A stretch of DNA of 64,000 bases from Nannochloris sp. 'desiccata'. Lineage: Eukaryota; Chlorophyta; Trebouxiophyceae; Chlorellales; Chlorellaceae. The stretch spans positions 620,001 to 684,000 of the forward strand of contig JAGTXX020000015.1 of NCBI GenBank assembly GCA_019044685.2, written 5' to 3'. The notes beneath the pieces are model-generated. The model had not been told where the DNA came from and did not search any database. It saw only the letters and a program-made list of their open reading frames with translations. This document shows positions 9,826 through 20,889 of this stretch, piece after piece. Numbering within the stretch: the first letter of the stretch is position 1; every line of letters begins with the position of its first letter. Position numbers and translations under genes: made by a program.

Positions 9826-12662
9826 AATTTTAACCCAGTTCTTGTATTGATAATGCAAGGTACGCAAAAGATCTATAACTATTCTAACCGTAATTTCCGA
9901 TTGACCATCTGTTTGAGGATGGTATGCAGTACTAAGTTTGTGCTTGATTCCAAGTTGTGCCACCATCGACTTCCAAAAGACGCTCGTAAATTGAGTGCCG
10001 CGATCAGAAATAATAATTGAAGGTACTCCTTGGTTTCTAATTACGTGCTCAAAGAACATAGTAGCAGCTTCTTCAGCAGTTACTGCATCAGTTGTGGGAG
10101 CTAAAAAGACTCTTTTAGTCAATTTGTCCACCATAATCATAATTGCAGTAAAGCCGTCAGCTTCCGGCAGCTTCGTAACAAAATCCATCGTTATAACTTC
10201 AAATCTTCTTTTAGGAATAGGCAAAGATTTTAAGAGACCAGGCTTCTTCTGATTAGAACTCTTAGAATTACCACATTCTTGACAAGCTTGAACAAATTCA
10301 CGCACATCGCGTAGCTGCTGTGGCCAATAATAATGACGGGACAGCAGAGCGCCAGTTTTTGCTGCGCCAAAATGCCCAGCTAAAGAGAGTCATGGTGCTC
10401 TATCAACAGATCGTGTCGCAGTGTTCCTACATCAGGGATATATAATTGAGTACGTGTAGGAGTTCTACGTACAATATAACCATGGTCAAATGCATAATTT
10501 CTACTAGTACCATTTTGAATTAATTTAATAATTTTCTTGGCATCGTCATTTTTCTCGTAAGATTCTTTTAATTCTAACAACCATTCACTATCCTGATGAG
10601 CAATAACCACAGTCATAGCAAGATCAGGTCTTCTAGATAAAGCATCTGCTACCACATTTGCTTTACCAGCTATATACTCTACGTAAAGATTATATTCTTG
10701 TAGTACCAGCATCCAGCGGGCTTGTCGGGGCGACAGTCGAGGTTGAGTCTGCAGATTTTTTAAGACAGCATTATCGGTATAAGCAGTACTTCTAGGTGCG
10801 CCCTGCAAGTAACAACGCCAAAGCTGCAAGTGATGGATCTGGGAAAGTGCTTCTTTCTCGTAAATAGTATATTTTCGCTCAGCTTCACTCAGCTTCTTGG
10901 ATGAGTAGGCCACCGGTCTCAAACCTTGGCCCTGGTCTTGCATTAATACACCACCAAAAGCAAAGTCAGAAGCATCAGTATACATATGAAAAGGAAAATC
11001 AGGGCTAGGTAAAATCAAAACAGGTGCATTAGTCAATTTCTTCTTTAATAATTCAAAAGCTTCTTGCTGTGGGGCACCCCAAATAAAAGGAACTTCTTTC
11101 TTTAATAATTCAGTCATGGGTGCTGCCACGTGGGAATATTTTTCAATAAATTTTCGATACCATCCAGTAAAACCTAAAAAAGATAAAATATCTGTAGTAT
11201 TCTTTGGCTCGGGCCATTCTAGAATTGTTGTAATCTTGCTTTGGTCAACTTCAATACCTTGATCAGAGATAATGTAGCCAAGCCAAGCAATTTTAGTTTT
11301 GAAAAATGAACACTTTTCTTTATTAACGTAAAAATGTTGCTTTCTTAATTTTAGAAACACATGGCGTACATGCCTTAGATGGTCTTCAAAAGTCTTGGAG
11401 AAAATCATAATATCATCTAAATAAACTAAAACAAAATGATTAATCTCTTCTCTAAAAACAGTATTCATTAAAGTTTGGAAAGTGGCGGGTGCGTTGCACA
11501 AGCCAAAAGGCATCACTAAAAATTCAAAATGCCCAAACTGTGTTCTAAATGCAGTCTTCTCTATGTCTTCTTCTTTAATCTTGATTTGATGGTATCCACT
11601 GGTAAGATCTAAGCTAGTAAAGAACTTAGCTCCCGCCAGCTGATCTAATAAATCTTCAATTCTCGGGAGCGGGCAGCGATTCTTCTTAGTAATCCTATTT
11701 AAGCCTCTATAATCTACACACATACGTAATGCTCCACCTTTCTTGCGTACAAACAATATTGGAGCGCCAAAAGGTGATTTACTAGGTCTAATAAAGCCTT
11801 TATTCAAGTAATCTATAATTGTTTTCTTCAATTCAGCTAATTCTTCAAACGTCAGGCGGTACATTTGCTGCGCTACAGCTTTAGCATCAGGCTCAAGCTC
11901 AATTTCATGTTCTACTTCTCTGTCAACTGGATATGGGATATCTGGATCTGTAACATCTACAAATTCCCGAAGTATCTCGTCTGCGTATTTTTCATAACCG
12001 GTTTTATCAAGTTTATGGCCATTCTCGTCGAACTCGTAATTCTCGTAATCGTCAGGGACAGGTTTCATCATGCAGATGTTTATATAACCTCCTGAGGCAA
12101 GTTCAGCATACATTTCCACTGAAGAAATTATGCCAGCATCTCGTAATACTTTTTGTTCATGGTAATCAGCTCTGAACACTATCGTCTCACCGTTGTGCTG
12201 CATTTTTATAATGTTGTTGGGAAAGTCAATCTCAGGATTCTTTTCATCAAACCAAGGTTTTCCAAGAATTAGATCAAATGGACAATCTCCAGGGATAACG
12301 TAGACATTGGTAAGAGTATCTTTATAGGGACCAGCTGTAAATCGAGCAGTATCCATAATCTTCTCGCAACGATGTTTGCAACCATCGGCAGTGCGAAAAA
12401 TGGGTCCATGCTCAATCGTTCTCGTTTTAAACTTGTGTTTCTCTACAAATCTACCTGAAGCTATAGTTACTGATGCTCCAGTATCAAACAAGGTATTTGC
12501 TACAGCACATCCTACTCTACCTTTAGTAACTAATAAATTTGCTGACTTGGTGTCCTTCCACGTAGCTACCAAAGGACCTAAATCTAAATCTACTCTATCT
12601 AGTTCTTCTCTTTCTACTGGCAGTGAGGTTTCCTCAATTTCTACTTCATCCTCTTCACTCAC
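9587..12662 (-). pseudogene. pol: Gypsy Pol polyprotein with two one-base breaks (right copy)
   Basis: Protease, reverse transcriptase and RNase H are intact from 12662 down to a stop at 10380. There one T is missing from a run of four (complement of 10378-10388) compared with the left copy. Integrase continues in another frame (10305 to 9706), where a second missing T (5 to 4, near 9707-9713) makes another stop. The left copy reads through both points. Conversely this copy has the correct IAWLGYIISDQG block where the left copy is scrambled. Errors in A/T runs are the likeliest cause; real decay cannot be excluded. Confidence 0.8.
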
Positions 12663-12680
12663 TGCCGCTTCTCGTTTGGG
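12619..12680 (-). promoter_or_regulatory. Predicted -1 ribosomal frameshift signal (right copy)
   Basis: Mirror of 6505-6566: the slippery heptamer complement is GTTTGGG at 12674-12680, with the same 9-bp stem. Sequence is identical in both arms. Confidence 0.75.
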
Positions 12681-13615
12681 TTGTAATTATCTGGTTTTCT
12701 AGGGCAGTTCTTTGCAATGTGACCCTCCTTTCTTCGGCAAAAATAACACCGCCCTTCGTCATCACACCATTTCTTTATAGCAGGGGTCATCTTAGGTATA
12801 TGTTCGTAGGTATCGACCTCCATTGGTGCAGAATCATTAGAATGAGAAACATGACCATTGCCATTGCCACTGCCACTAGCCTGACCACCATACCACTTGT
12901 TTCCATTCTTCCGCTTTCCGTTGCTGCGGCCGGCGAGAAACATAGCATTATCTTCAGCAATGGTATAGCGCACCAAATGCTCGTAATTTTCAAATTCTTT
13001 CATGGTGTGCTTAACTTCAACTTTTGTTCTTAAATCCTGCTTCAAACCTTCCATAAACCAATACTGTTTCTCTCCATCTGGTACTTTTGCGCGTAAATTC
13101 AATTTAGAAAATTGATCAGCGTAAGTGCTGGCAGCTCCAGTTTGTCTTAATTGTTTCAATTTTCCACGCGCAATACGTGCAGGATCTTGTTGTCTATACT
13201 GACTAATTAATTCCTCTTTAAACTCTCTAAAATTAGTCACTGCTTTTGCTCCAGCATCTTCTGCTCTAAAGCGCCACCAAACCAAAGCCGCTTTCTCCAG
13301 CACATGAGGAATAACCTTAAGCTTGCTTGCTTCTTCAGTTATTTGAGCAGCTTGAAGGAGAACTTCAATTTGATAAACCCAATCCTCTGGATCTGTCTTA
13401 TCTTCAGCGCTAAATTTCTTTGGATTTAATTTCAAAAACTGCCTAAGCCTCTTTGCATCGATATCGTCTCCATTCTCCGGTACATTCACAGGTACAGCTA
13501 CAGGCTCGGCTGCCATTGGCTGCTGTTGTAACAGCTGTATTTGAGCCGCCATCTGAGCTATTTGTTCTTGCTGCTGTTGCAACAGTTGCAACAGTTGAGG
13601 TTCCATCGGATCCAT
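12659..13615 (-). CDS. gag: Gypsy Gag polyprotein (right copy)
   Basis: Identical 318-residue product to 5570-6526, with capsid domain and CCHC zinc knuckle. The stop codon overlaps the start of the pol frame as in the left copy. Confidence 0.9.
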   Translation of the reverse strand: MDPMEPQLLQLLQQQQEQIAQMAAQIQLLQQQPMAAEPVAVPVNVPENGDDIDAKRLRQFLKLNPKKFSAEDKTDPEDWVYQIEVLLQAAQITEEASKLKVIPHVLEKAALVWWRFRAEDAGAKAVTNFREFKEELISQYRQQDPARIARGKLKQLRQTGAASTYADQFSKLNLRAKVPDGEKQYWFMEGLKQDLRTKVEVKHTMKEFENYEHLVRYTIAEDNAMFLAGRSNGKRKNGNKWYGGQASGSGNGNGHVSHSNDSAPMEVDTYEHIPKMTPAIKKWCDDEGRCYFCRRKEGHIAKNCPRKPDNYNPNEKRQ

Positions 13616-13725
13616 TTTCTCGTACTAGTCAACAAAAGTCAAAGTTTAGTGCATGCAAAATAGAAGTCAGAAATTTCGCCTAGGACAGCAAAATAACAGT
13701 TCGTTTGCTTGCACAGAACCTGTAG

Positions 13726-13736
13726 ACCTTTTATAG
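13726..13736 (-). promoter_or_regulatory. Probable TATA box of the gypsy element (right copy)
   Basis: Complement reads ctataaaaggt, 111 bases upstream of the gag start at 13615. Mirror of 5449-5459. Confidence 0.55.
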
Positions 13737-13971
13737 TGTGGAGGTTAATGCCCGCGCGTTAGGTGCCAAAATGTAAAGAGCAGCCTTGTGAGCTGAACTT
13801 CACCAAGTGCAAGTCAACTTCCAAGTAGGTGTTCTAGTAACTATTTACACGTATTCTAGTAGTAACAAGCGAAAATCAAGCAATCAAGTCCCTGTGCAAG
13901 TCACCCATTGGGTGTTCAAGTAGTATTGAAAGCGGTACAAAATGCATGCTGCAAAGGATAGCTTCTTTTTA

Positions 13972-15636
13972 ACTACCCTGGCTGCAGTATCGTCACAATG
14001 AATCAGACAAGTTTGATTTCCCTAATTTAGCTGGAGAAGATCTTCGCAGCTTGATGTATGCTGATGATTTGATGCAGGCGGCAACGTCGATTGACGGTCT
14101 CCGCAAGCAAATGGCACTGCTGGAGGACTTTTCTGCTCGCTGGGGCCTCACTATTAACGCTTCTAAAACTAAAGTGATGGTTTTTAGCAGACTCAATTCT
14201 CCACATATAGCAAAAACAGCTGTGCTGAAAATTGGCGGCGAGGTGGTGGAGGTAGTGGAAAGATTTAAATATCTTGGTACTATTTTTCATTGCTCTCAGA
14301 TGCTATCTAGACATGCTGTACCTGCTAGAGCATATAATGGCCGTAGAGCATACCATATTTCCAGAAGAAGGCTGGCTGAGCTGCAACTCGGTGGTGGACT
14401 TGAGATTAATTTCAGACTGTTTGATGTGATGGTTGACTCTGTACTTGGCTATGGCGCTGAGGTCTGGGCTCCTGAGCTCCTATGCAATGATCCTTTAAGC
14501 AATGATTGTGAACGTGTTCATTTATTTGCTCTGAAGTGGTTATTAGGAGTAAGGAAGAGCACTGCTAGCTGCATTGTTCTTGCAGAAACCGGCCGCTGGC
14601 CCTTGGCTTTCCGTTGGGTCAAAAGGATAGCTAGATTCTATAATGGACTAGTCAAAGCACCAGCTGATAGCATTTTAAAACGTGCTTTCATTGCTAATTG
14701 CCAATTGACATCAAACCCAGCTGAAGGCAGTGCCAAATGTATGGCTGAGCAGTCTTGGGCAGCACAGCTGCAGCGTGCTTTTAAGAAATTTGAAGTGCAA
14801 CTACCTCTGGAGGAGCCTATCGAACTAAATGTGAATGATGTTTGCATCAAGTGGAAGGAATTCTACTTGAATAGAGTGCGGACAGAGACTGGAACTAAAA
14901 TTAAAAAATATGTTCATGAAGTCAGAAATGGGCTGCCGGAGTACGAAGCCGCTCCTTACTTGGGAGTGTCTGCAGTCAGTGACAGGCGAGCAATGACACA
15001 AGCAATGACTGGATCTCATTTTCTGATGGAAGAAGTAGGGAGATGGAATCAGTTGGCAAAAGAAGACAGAGTATGCAAACAATGTGCTGAAAAAGAAGTT
15101 AAAACCGTCGAGACGGCCGAACATTTGTTTTTCCACTGTCCTAGTTATGATGATATTAGGGCAGATTTTCCTTGTTTAGACTTCACACTAACTAATTTAC
15201 ACGAGTTCTCAATGCAGCAGCCAACCCAAATTACCAGGTTTGGCAAGAAATGTTTTGAACTGCATCAAGAACTCAACCCGCTGTCGAGGCGGTAATATCG
15301 TTTTCATCAAATCCTTTTTCTATTTGATCCCATAATTCAAGGGTGATTACTAGACCATTGTGGTCTATTTGTTTTGTTTTGATTAATTTTATAGATGATT
15401 TAGTGATGTGGAAGCTGTGTGGTGGGTAGCTTCTAGGGGTTCTCAATTAACGGAGCGGTTTCTTCCTCTTTTTAGCTTCATTTTCTCTGCCCTTTTCCCC
15501 CTTGATGAAGCCAAAGAAACTTGCATACCTCCGTAGCAGAATTTGAGAGGTTGTACTGCTAGAGCCCTGAGTGATAAAATGATATGAAATCATGAGAGAT
15601 CACTTATGTAACAAGTTCAAGTTCAAGTTCAAGTCC
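13972..15636 (+). mobile_element. 5'-truncated LINE (right copy)
   Basis: Mirror of 3549-5213. Reverse transcriptase remainder, then a 3' untranslated region with the family core aggttgtactgctagagccc at 15548-15567 and a hexamer tail of the form (aagttc)3-4 at 15612-15636. Its head-on junction with the gypsy 5' end near 13972 may be an insertion point. Confidence 0.8.
13973..15295 (+). pseudogene. LINE reverse transcriptase, C-terminal part (right copy)
   Basis: Same 440-codon remainder as 3890-5212: YADD box near the start, thumb region, and C-terminal CCHC-like finger. It lacks the fingers/palm blocks before YADD and any endonuclease, so it cannot be active alone. Confidence 0.85.
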
Positions 15637-16654
15637 ATACGCGACCTCTCATTACCATTATTTCAACGCAGAAGATCTCATCCTAATCCATGTAAACCCA
15701 TACAAGAGCGAGCAAACGATAATGAACTCTGGAAGACCATCTCAACCTTCTCAAGCACCCTCAAAAAATTGACGGGAAACAATGCAAGTTTTCCATCACA
15801 AACAATGCCATCAGTTTGTACCCAGCAAGCATTTTGCAGCACGTTTTTTTGCATACCTTTACTCACTACCTTCTTTCCAACTGCATTAATAGCTGCCCAG
15901 CCATATAACAACCTTAATTTCAGAAATTGGCCGGCAATTCCTCAATCTGATCACTACCGCTCTGCAAACTGCATTAGGGGCTATTTCTCGTAGAGCGACA
16001 ACACTTTCAAGTACTCCAGCGTCAACAATGTCTACGCTCATAACCTGAAAAGCAGTATCAGCTCTTCAATTGCACTGAACCAGCCAAAATAGCCAGTTTC
16101 AGTTTCAGTTTCAGTTTCCACCAGCGAGAAATCACTCGGCCACAGCGGCACACACAATCAGCTAAATGGCATTTTTGGAATACTGTAGCTTCCTTCTCCG
16201 CTATTTTCTCGCCCACAAATCTCACTCGTATACGTGCTATCCCAAACAACCATCTAAACCTCGGTAAGAGTTCAATGCTGGAGCCTGCGATCAATTAATT
16301 AGATGAAGTAATATTTTTTTAATACATATATCACTCTAAACTCCGTCGATTATAATATAGATATACTATATACCTACAAGTGCATAGATTCCATCTGCGT
16401 AATCTATAACGCTGTGCTGAAGAAAGTATCAGACTGCTGTGTTTGCATGAATTAAATTAAATTAAATCTGTTCGGCTTGAAAATGCATATAGAGCTTCTG
16501 CGAGCGCAGTGGATGTCACCTCAAGACATTTTTAGATACCAACCAACTTAAAACATTACTCTCCCTGCGCGACAAAATTAGCTTTATTACAGCATCTGAA
16601 TTTCAAACTGGGTACCGCTGCCTCTTCACCCTGCATCTCCCAGCAGACTTTAAA
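15637..16654. other. Gene-free repeat debris between two LINE 3' ends (right copy)
   Basis: Mirror of 2531-3548. No recognisable gene; open frames up to 133 codons here have no family resemblance I can name. Contains the hexamer array at 16095-16118 and an AT-rich block near 16295-16370. Confidence 0.5.
16095..16118 (-). repeat. Hexamer tandem repeat (agtttc)4, right copy
   Basis: Complement of the (gaaact)4 array at 3067-3090. Confidence 0.6.
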
Positions 16655-16751
16655 AGGTTGTACTGCTTGAGCCCTGAGTGATAAAACGACCTTACAAGTA
16701 CTCTTAAGGTATGTTGCGAGGGATCATTTATGTAAAGTCTAAGTCTAAGCC
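16655..16751 (+). repeat. LINE 3' end fragment with (aagtct)n tail, right copy
   Basis: Shares the 3' core (aggttgtactgct, gagccctgagtgataaaa, then a ggatcatttatgta-like block) with the LINE ending at 15636, but its tail is aagtctaagtct in place of aagttcaagttc. Mirror of 2434-2530. Confidence 0.7.
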
Positions 16752-16899
16752 AATATAATGTCAGACTAAACTATGCTGAATGTAGAGAAACACGACATCA
16801 AAGCAAACTAACAAACAAAATTGAATATGTTCAAAAACAAGACAATAAATGGTGCTACTATACAATATCAGGGAAATCAGCATATTCCAATCATCATCT

Positions 16900-18158
16900 C
16901 TACGAAGATGAAAATGCTTGACATACAATTGATAATCCTTGCACAGCAAGCCTGGCAAACAGCACAGTCTTGGTCAAACCTAGTGCCGCCCGTCGACCGT
17001 TCTCACCACCCCGTCTCTCCTGCTCATTTTCTGCCTCCTCCAAGCTTGTCAGATACTGTTGAACAAATGCCAGCTTTTCTTGAATACTAATGCTCTCTTC
17101 TTCACTTGCTTTTAAAGCAGATTCAAAAGTAGCTGCCTTATTTCTATATACTTCCGCATCCTCTCGAGCTACAGCAAGCGCCGACCTTGCTGCTTCAAGC
17201 TGTACAAGCATGACAGATTGAGCTTTATCTCCTACAGTTACGTTACCAGTTGCTGCTAGTTCCTCTATCTCTTTCTGAAGTGTATCAACGTCGTTATTAC
17301 TCTGCTGCAAGGCATCTCTGGCCAAGTCTAACTGATTTGCCAGACTCTGGGCTTGGCAGCGCAACTCACCCTCACGTTTATGTGCTCCTTGCAACAATTC
17401 TAATGCATGGAGTAGCTCCTTCTGCTTTGCGCTATTATCTTCACGTAAAACTCCCAGTTCCTGTTCCTTTTGTCTCAACATTGACTGCAGGGTTGCAACG
17501 TCAACATGACTCTTTCCGGGGCTCATATATGGAGGAGGTGGTACAGCAGCAATGAGACCAGCATTATTTTTCTTGCTTGCAGATTCAGCTGTCTTTGCCT
17601 TCATGGCCAAAACCTCTGCTCTGGCTTTCCCTGCAAAACAATCAAAAGAGAGGGGAAATCAGCTCTTTTAGTCCCGGCAACCACGTCGGTGATTCTTTCC
17701 AAAAAGGAAGATAACATTATTGCATGCCTCTAATAAAACAATTCAACACATACCAGCCGCTACTTTGAGCATCGTCTCTCTGTCAGTCAAAGCTTGCTCT
17801 TGTCGCTCGAGCTTGGCTTTCAAATCTACCAGCTCATTATGGAGCGTCTGCACATTAGCAGCAGCTTCCGGATTTTCAGCGTGCAACGACTCTTCCATTT
17901 CTAAACGCTTCTGAAGATCTATTTTCTGTATTTCTAGGTCAAACACAAGCTTGCTCAGCTTAATGACTCTATCCTGCATTTTTAACAGACCTCAACCACC
18001 CTTGTTAAATATAAATCGCATTTAATTCACACGAAATTAAACATATTTACCTTCCATATTTGGCCAATATTTTTAGAAGTAGTTTTAACTTCATTACTGT
18101 CGCTATCAGGGATTTGGTTTGCTGATACGCTCCTTGAAGCCGAGACAATCTTTTGCAT
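16900..18158 (-). CDS. Coiled-coil protein with hydrophobic C-terminal tail
   Basis: Inferred exons 18051-18158, 17754-17973 and 16900-17630 (GT-AG, frame kept) give 352 residues. I do not recognise the family. Two long heptad-rich regions (about residues 37-130 and 155-320; for example ELVDLKAKLERQEQAL and LQSMLRQKEQELGVL) are separated by a short Pro stretch (VPPPPYMSPG). The last about 30 residues are mostly uncharged and hydrophobic (GLTKTVLFARLAVQGLSIVC), which could be a C-terminal membrane anchor or amphipathic helix. A tethering or scaffold role would fit but is a guess. It lies 202 bases downstream of the transpeptidase in the same orientation. The start at 18158 is the first in-frame ATG. 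Duplicate at 1027-2285. Confidence 0.75.
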
Positions 18159-18344
18159 TATAACCGCCAATACTCGCTCAAATATGCGCTTGCGCACTTG
18201 AGCTATGCAAGAGCTTCTTTTAAATAAATTAATCGTCAAGTTTATTTAACTTAATTTGAACAAAGGCAATCCAGCTTGCCTAAAAGCAGCTTGCTTCAAA
18301 TCCTCAACTGACTCACGCTATGCTGGGTTACTGAACATATATTC

Positions 18345-18349
18345 TTACA
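18345..18349 (-). terminator. TGTAA polyadenylation signal of the transpeptidase gene
   Basis: Complement TGTAA 11 bases after the stop codon; the chlorophyte counterpart of AATAAA. Confidence 0.6.
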
Positions 18350-18360
18350 GTAAACAATTT

Positions 18361-20609
18361 TCAAGTAAAAGAACACGCAGATGGAGCACCATCTTTCCTA
18401 GGATCCGACACAGCTCTCAACATGCCCATCTCTGCTGCACTATTATTGGCCTCTTCACCAGCCAGGTCCGAGTCGGCCACTATCGCCTGCACCACTGCTC
18501 CCCAAGCACTTGGCAGCACCTGATGGCCACGTGCTGCTAAAGCATGTAGCGTAGAATTGTCATAATAGAATTCAACACCACCTGCAGTCCACGCTTCGCC
18601 GTATAATATATCTGGCACCAACTGGTGATGCACACGAGGCCCCGCCACAGCCGAAAAAACATCTTCACCGTATGCCAGCACACGTAATAATGTCTGCAGC
18701 ACAGCAGAGATAATACGAGGCCCTCCAGATGCTCCAAGAACCATGTGTATTTTGCCTTCACGTTCTACGACCAGTGGACTCATGCTGCTAAATGGTTTCT
18801 TGCCAGGAACGATAAAATTGGACCGTGAAGGCGGAATCCCATACACATTAGGCTGGCCAGGAGTAGAGAAATCGTCCATTTGGTTATTTAATATAATTCC
18901 AGTGCTTTCAGACAATACTTTACTACCAAATCCAGTATTAACAGTACTTGTCAGAGCTACAGCCATTCTATCAGCATCAACGACGCTCATGTGAGACGTG
19001 CCATGATCGGTCGGGATAACCCCGCCCTTTAAAATATTCCATTTACCACCATAAATTGTTGTATTTAAGACTCCATCATCTAATATCGCATCACGCAAAG
19101 AATCAGCATACTCGGCAGACTGCATATCAGCCAGCAATTCTTTCAAATGTGGCACAAGAGAGGACTCGCCACTGCTGCTGCCTGGATCTCCCAATGACAT
19201 ACGTAATGCAAAAGCATGCTTCATAGCTTCTGCTGCACGATGGATACCTAACGATCCGCTACCTGCTAATGGAAGGTTATAACCACCTAAAACTAATAAT
19301 GCAGTCATAATTGTAACTGCAGAACTAGGTGGCGGAGGTCCTACAATATCAACACCCAAAACATGAGTGCGCAGAGGTTCTTTAATTACTGCTTGAGCTG
19401 CATCTAAATCTTCAGTAGTAATGATACCTCCTGCGTTTTGGATATCTGAAGCAAATTGAGCAGCATATTTGCCTTTGTACAGGACATTAGGGCCCTCTTT
19501 TGCAACATCTCGCAGTAGCTGTGCTAGCTGTGGTCGCCGACAGCAGGTTTCATTCACTTGGGGAGCACGCCAAGCATTTTTGTGCACATCTTTGATAAGA
19601 AATATGTCACGTAGTCCAGGCTGTGCAGTAAAATTCGCCATTTCCAACGCAGACACCAAGTAGGGGTGAGCTTCAAAACCTAATTCTGCTACTATTGCAG
19701 AAGGTTCTACTAAACTGGACCAAGGCAAAACACCATGGCGAGAGTGCGCTAAATGCAATCCACGCAATTCTAGTGGTACAGCAGCTGCTAAACCACCAAC
19801 CAATGCTGCTTTTGGTCTCCCTTTGAACATCGTTTCGGTAGCAGCTAAAGGAGCGACTTCGCGAGCATCGATTACTTCTGAAGTACCATTAGGCAGTCTA
19901 ATCAGCATAATATGTCCACCACCAACTCCACTAGCCATAGGATTGTATATACCCTGGCATAATGCAGTAGCTACAGCACTATCGACTGCATTCCCACCAT
20001 CTTGCAGCACAGTAGCGCCAATGTCAGAGCACCGGCCATGGTCGGCACTAACTATTCCATCTTGTGCAGCTACTTGACGAGGCCTACCTCTGTAATCATA
20101 TTTGGCTTCAAAAGTACTGCTTACTGGGCCTTCAGGAGCAACAGTATCCCCTATTCCAGAAGCTGAACCATTGCTTCCGCAAGCTGCATTCATTATGGGA
20201 GCGGCCGTGGTGGCACCCAGCCAAAAGAACCCACCAGCAACAAGAACAGATATACCTGTGAATCATGGAAATACGCCATCATAATAAGAATCCATTAAAT
20301 TGGCTTAAAGCGAAGAACACAGCACAAGTGAATAAAAGAGATCAAGAGACCTACCTGCCGCCAATAGAACGGTTCTAAGAACCTTTCGCAGCTGGTCACA
20401 TTGAAGAGCTGATGAACTGCAAAGACAGAGATAGATAAAGAAATTGATCAGAAATTACTCTATTCTGTTAATACCGCTGCAACCAAACTATTCCTATATA
20501 AATTCAGAAATGAAAGAAATTTTTCTCACCTCCACCAATGAGGTGCGAGTGGGCCATCTAATTGGGACTCTTCGTCCACTGCTCCATGGAACAATGTCTT
20601 CCGTGTCAT
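18361..20609 (-). CDS. GGT: Gamma-glutamyltranspeptidase, type II membrane protein
   Basis: Exons 20530-20609, 20355-20416 and 18361-20255 join in frame to 678 residues. The enzyme removes or transfers the gamma-glutamyl group of glutathione and its conjugates, usually outside the cell or in the vacuole. The first two exons add a cytosolic head and a hydrophobic segment (about residues 43-65, with VLLAAGISVLVAGGFFWLGA) that would act as a signal anchor. Family blocks follow: ASGVGGGHIMLI, GGLAAAVP, GPPPPSSAV, the autocatalytic site GTSHMSVVD with nucleophile Thr467, SSMSPLVV and GGPRIISAVLQT. Length is normal for the family. The nearest alternative start (Met69, 20193) would drop the anchor, so I prefer the three-exon model. 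TGTAA lies just downstream. Confidence 0.92.
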
Positions 20610-20889
20610 TTCCAGTTCTGCTGCACTTCCCCTAGCTGAATTAATGCGCATTTACTTTGCTATAGAAAATAACTTGAACTGATCTTTTCAGGGCATTTCT
20701 TTATTTGCAAAAGCGCTATGAGCGCGAGTGAAGGAACATGACAATGTATGGCAACAAAGTAAATGTGTGAAACAAAGAGAGGTAGGTATCAGATAAACAA
20801 GGGTGAGATATCTTAGTACTCACTTCCTTTAAGTGCATGCACGCTGTGGCACCAATGCACCCAAGCCAAGAGGAAATTTCAACACCCCA

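Larger units (their letters stand above)
9587..13971 (-). mobile_element. Ty3/gypsy LTR retrotransposon, 5' half (right copy)
   Basis: Mirror copy of the element at 5214-9600, transcribed on the minus strand. If the palindrome is artefactual, this is the only real copy and its 3' half with the second LTR lies outside the assembled sequence. Confidence 0.85.
9597..19184. repeat. Right arm of giant inverted repeat
   Basis: Mirror copy of 1-9590. At its outer end it runs without a break into unique sequence inside the transpeptidase gene (CDS 18361-20609), which argues that this arm is the genuine chromosomal copy. It ends at the axis inside the gypsy integrase. Confidence 0.97.

Noticed and set aside
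12623..13033. 136-codon plus-strand frame opposite gypsy gag (and its mirror 6152-6562)
   Set aside because: It is antisense to a well-conserved gag domain and has no recognisable content.
1..19184. Whole palindrome as a giant DNA transposon with terminal inverted repeats
   Set aside because: Arms hold ordinary host genes and two retroelements, there is no transposase or internal unique cargo, and the spacer is only 6 bases.
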